Position numbers and translations under genes: made by a program. Shown here piece after piece: positions 22,601 through 23,552 of a stretch of 23,552 nucleotides of DNA. Below the pieces are notes generated by a model, which ran no database searches, had not been told where the DNA came from, and worked only from the letters and a program-made list of their open reading frames with translations. Origin of the DNA: a virus; the IMG/VR virus record IMGVR_UViG_3300044961_000978, positions 1-23,552 of that record; one strand, written 5' to 3'. The number at the start of each line of letters is the position of its first letter. Positions within the stretch are counted from its first letter, which is position 1.

Positions 22601-22644
22601 GCCCCGCCGGCCTCGCCGGTCGGGGCGATGCGGGAGTAACCCGC
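22601..22644 (-). other. Tandem hairpins upstream of the DUF3489 gene
   Basis: Just after the stop of the small gene, GCGGG-AGTAA-CCCGC (22630-22644) and GCCCCG-CCGGC-CTC-GCCGG-T-CGGGGC (22601-22626) form two adjacent GC stems. They fall in the leader of the DUF3489 gene. No T-run follows. They may terminate or attenuate transcription, or protect mRNA ends; only structure potential is seen. Confidence 0.35.
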
Positions 22645-22645
22645 G

Positions 22646-22882
22646 TCAGGCTGCGTATTCACCGCGGCGGAAATGCTGGTCCGCGATGTCCTTCAGCTTC
22701 GCGGTGGCGTCGGAAAGCCAGGCTGCCTCGCCCCAGAGCACCGTCTCGGGGTCCGCGCCGAAATGGTCCTCGCTGGCCTGCGTGAGTTCGGCGAGGAGGG
22801 CATCGAATTCGGCCTTCTTCGCGAGGAAGGCGGCCAGGCTGCGTTCCTGATTGCGGGCGGCGCGGGCTTCGCGGTCGGTCAT
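22646..22882 (-). CDS. Small helical hypothetical protein
   Basis: I chose ATG 22882 (78 residues), six bases after GGAG; an adjacent ATG at 22885 and a frame start at 22948 are less favourable. The sequence (MTDREARAARNQERSLAAF, ending DIADQHFRRGEYAA) is charged and almost entirely helical, without signal peptide, membrane helix or known motif. It lies 95 bases upstream of DUF3489 on the same strand, and small proteins of this type seem to accompany DUF3489 genes in related prophages (recollection, not checked). No function is assigned. Confidence 0.6.
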   Translation of the reverse strand: MTDREARAARNQERSLAAFLAKKAEFDALLAELTQASEDHFGADPETVLWGEAAWLSDATAKLKDIADQHFRRGEYAA

Positions 22883-23067
22883 CATCGTCTCCGTCGTGGT
22901 GCAGGGCATCCCCTGCGTGTGACGGACCATTCGCGCTGTGCCGCGCACCAGCCAAGCAAGATGCAGCGGCGTGGGATTGCTATGTTTCGGCGGTCTGGAT
23001 CACATCATGATCCTGCTGATCGGCGGGCCGGGCGCCTGCTCGGATCGCCTCCCGGCGCACATGATTC

Positions 23068-23104
23068 TTGCCAATTTTTGCCAAGCCGGAGTACTGTCTC
23101 GGCC
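23068..23104 (+). promoter_or_regulatory. Predicted parDE promoter with direct repeats
   Basis: Two TTGCCAA heptamers start exactly 10 bases apart (23068-23074 and 23078-23084), on the same helix face. The first can serve as a -35 (TTGCCA), with TACTGT (23092-23097) as -10 after 18 bases. The start would fall at or next to ATG 23105, so the mRNA may be leaderless; the only GGAG is about 13 bases from the ATG, too far. ParD proteins usually bind repeats in their promoter. Further upstream an inverted repeat GGATCA-CATCA-TGATCC lies at 22997-23013. Otherwise the 22949-23067 gap holds nothing recognisable. Confidence 0.4.
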
Positions 23105-23341
23105 ATGACCACCATGAACGTTTCCCTGCCGGATGGGCTGAAATCCTTCGTGGATGAGCAGGTCGCCACGCGCGGCTACAGCACCAGCAGCGAGTATGTC
23201 CGCGAACTGATCCGTAAGGACCAGGAGCGCGAGCGCCTGCGTGGCCTGCTGCTGGATGGCGCCGCCTCGGCCCCGACGGCGCCGGCCGATGACGCCTATT
23301 TCGACACGCTCCGCCGCCGCGTTCGCCAACCGCGGGCGTGA
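23105..23341 (+). CDS. parD: ParD-family antitoxin
   Basis: This 78-residue protein has the ParD ribbon-helix-helix: MNVSLPDGLKSFVDEQVATR, then YSTSSEYVRELIRKDQER. A toxin-wrapping C-terminal tail ends in DAYFDTLRRRVRQ. It acts as antidote and autorepressor for ParE, whose GTG start overlaps its stop by four bases, so the two are co-translated. The pair is on the plus strand, divergent from the DUF3489 leader region. Several ATGs lie close together (23105, 23114); the first gives the full strand. Whether the pair belongs to the prophage or to the flanking chromosome is not visible. Confidence 0.88.
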   Translation: MTTMNVSLPDGLKSFVDEQVATRGYSTSSEYVRELIRKDQERERLRGLLLDGAASAPTAPADDAYFDTLRRRVRQPRA

Positions 23342-23552
23342 CCGCCAAGCCGGTCATTCCGCGGGCGGCCGCACAGCGGGACATCGACCAAGCCGTCGCC
23401 CACTACGCGGCGGAGGGGGGCGAGCCGGTCGCGTTGGCCTTCATTGACGCGTTGGAGCAGGCCTTCCGGCGGATCGCGCAGCATCCGGCGGTGGGCTCGC
23501 CGCGCTATGCCTTCGAGTTGCGGCTGGAAGGGCTCCGTGCCTGGCCGCTGCG
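23338..23552 (+). CDS. parE: ParE/RelE-family toxin (partial, 3' end outside window)
   Basis: The gene starts at GTG 23338 within the parD stop (GTGA) and is open to the right edge, 71 codons. The sequence VIPRAAAQRDIDQAVAHYAA, then ALAFIDALEQAFRRIAQHP and GSPRYAFELRLEGLRAWPL, matches ParE: an N-terminal strand, a two-helix hairpin and the G-S-P-R...LEGLR strand region. ParE toxins poison DNA gyrase. The C-terminal strands with the last conserved residues are missing here because of the window end, not because of a visible mutation. Confidence 0.88.
   Translation, partial: MTAKPVIPRAAAQRDIDQAVAHYAAEGGEPVALAFIDALEQAFRRIAQHPAVGSPRYAFELRLEGLRAWPL

Noticed and set aside
1-23552. CRISPR arrays, tRNA genes, insertion sequences, attachment sites
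   Set aside because: No regularly spaced repeats, cloverleaf or CCA-ended sequences, transposase motifs or integrase-adjacent repeats were seen.

Overview
The window is most of the late (morphogenesis and lysis) region of a tailed phage with a long non-contractile tail, almost certainly a prophage, in a very GC-rich genome. High GC, third-position G/C bias and the relatives each protein resembles (lambda-type portal and terminase, gene-transfer-agent-like tail tip, DUF3489, DUF6441 and DUF6950 families) suggest an alphaproteobacterial host, perhaps Acetobacteraceae or another Rhodospirillales member. That taxonomic placement is inference. No integrase, replication gene, tRNA, CRISPR or insertion sequence was found, and the prophage ends lie outside the window or were not recognised.

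Nearly all phage genes are on the minus strand and are read from right to left, many with 1- to 4-base start/stop overlaps. In transcription order: a small helical protein and a DUF3489 DNA-binding protein; small and large terminase; two small beta-rich virion proteins; a gpW-like joiner; the portal; a protease/major-capsid fusion; a DUF2190 decoration protein. A lysis set follows (membrane-anchored muralytic enzyme, overlapping spanin pair, holin), interrupted by a head-tail connector. Then come a DUF6441 protein, a tail terminator and the tail tube; the tail-assembly chaperone and its -1 frameshift extension; the tape measure; three tail-tip genes; a gpJ-like tip protein; and a pectate-lyase-fold tail fibre that runs off the left edge.

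Two blocks break this operon. At about 8.32-9.97 kb, between tail tube and tail chaperone, lies an accessory cassette. It holds a plus-strand ribbon-helix-helix/PemK-like toxin-antitoxin pair with a palindromic operator, and a minus-strand orphan with a PD-(D/E)XK-like signature, its own promoter and lower GC. At 5.2-5.4 kb a plus-strand excisionase-like helix-turn-helix gene sits between the tape measure and the tail-tip genes. At the right edge, upstream of the phage operon and on the other strand, is a ParD/ParE toxin-antitoxin pair, with parE cut by the window end.

The clearest hidden signal is a complete programmed -1 frameshift element at the end of the chaperone gene: slippery heptamer GGGAAAC in the correct phase, a 6-nt spacer holding the stop codon, then a 9-bp GC stem. 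It opens a downstream frame that lacks a start codon of its own and encodes a six-cysteine extension. A second translational feature is a well-placed ribosome binding site inside the protease/capsid fusion, which would give a protease-less scaffold-capsid product.
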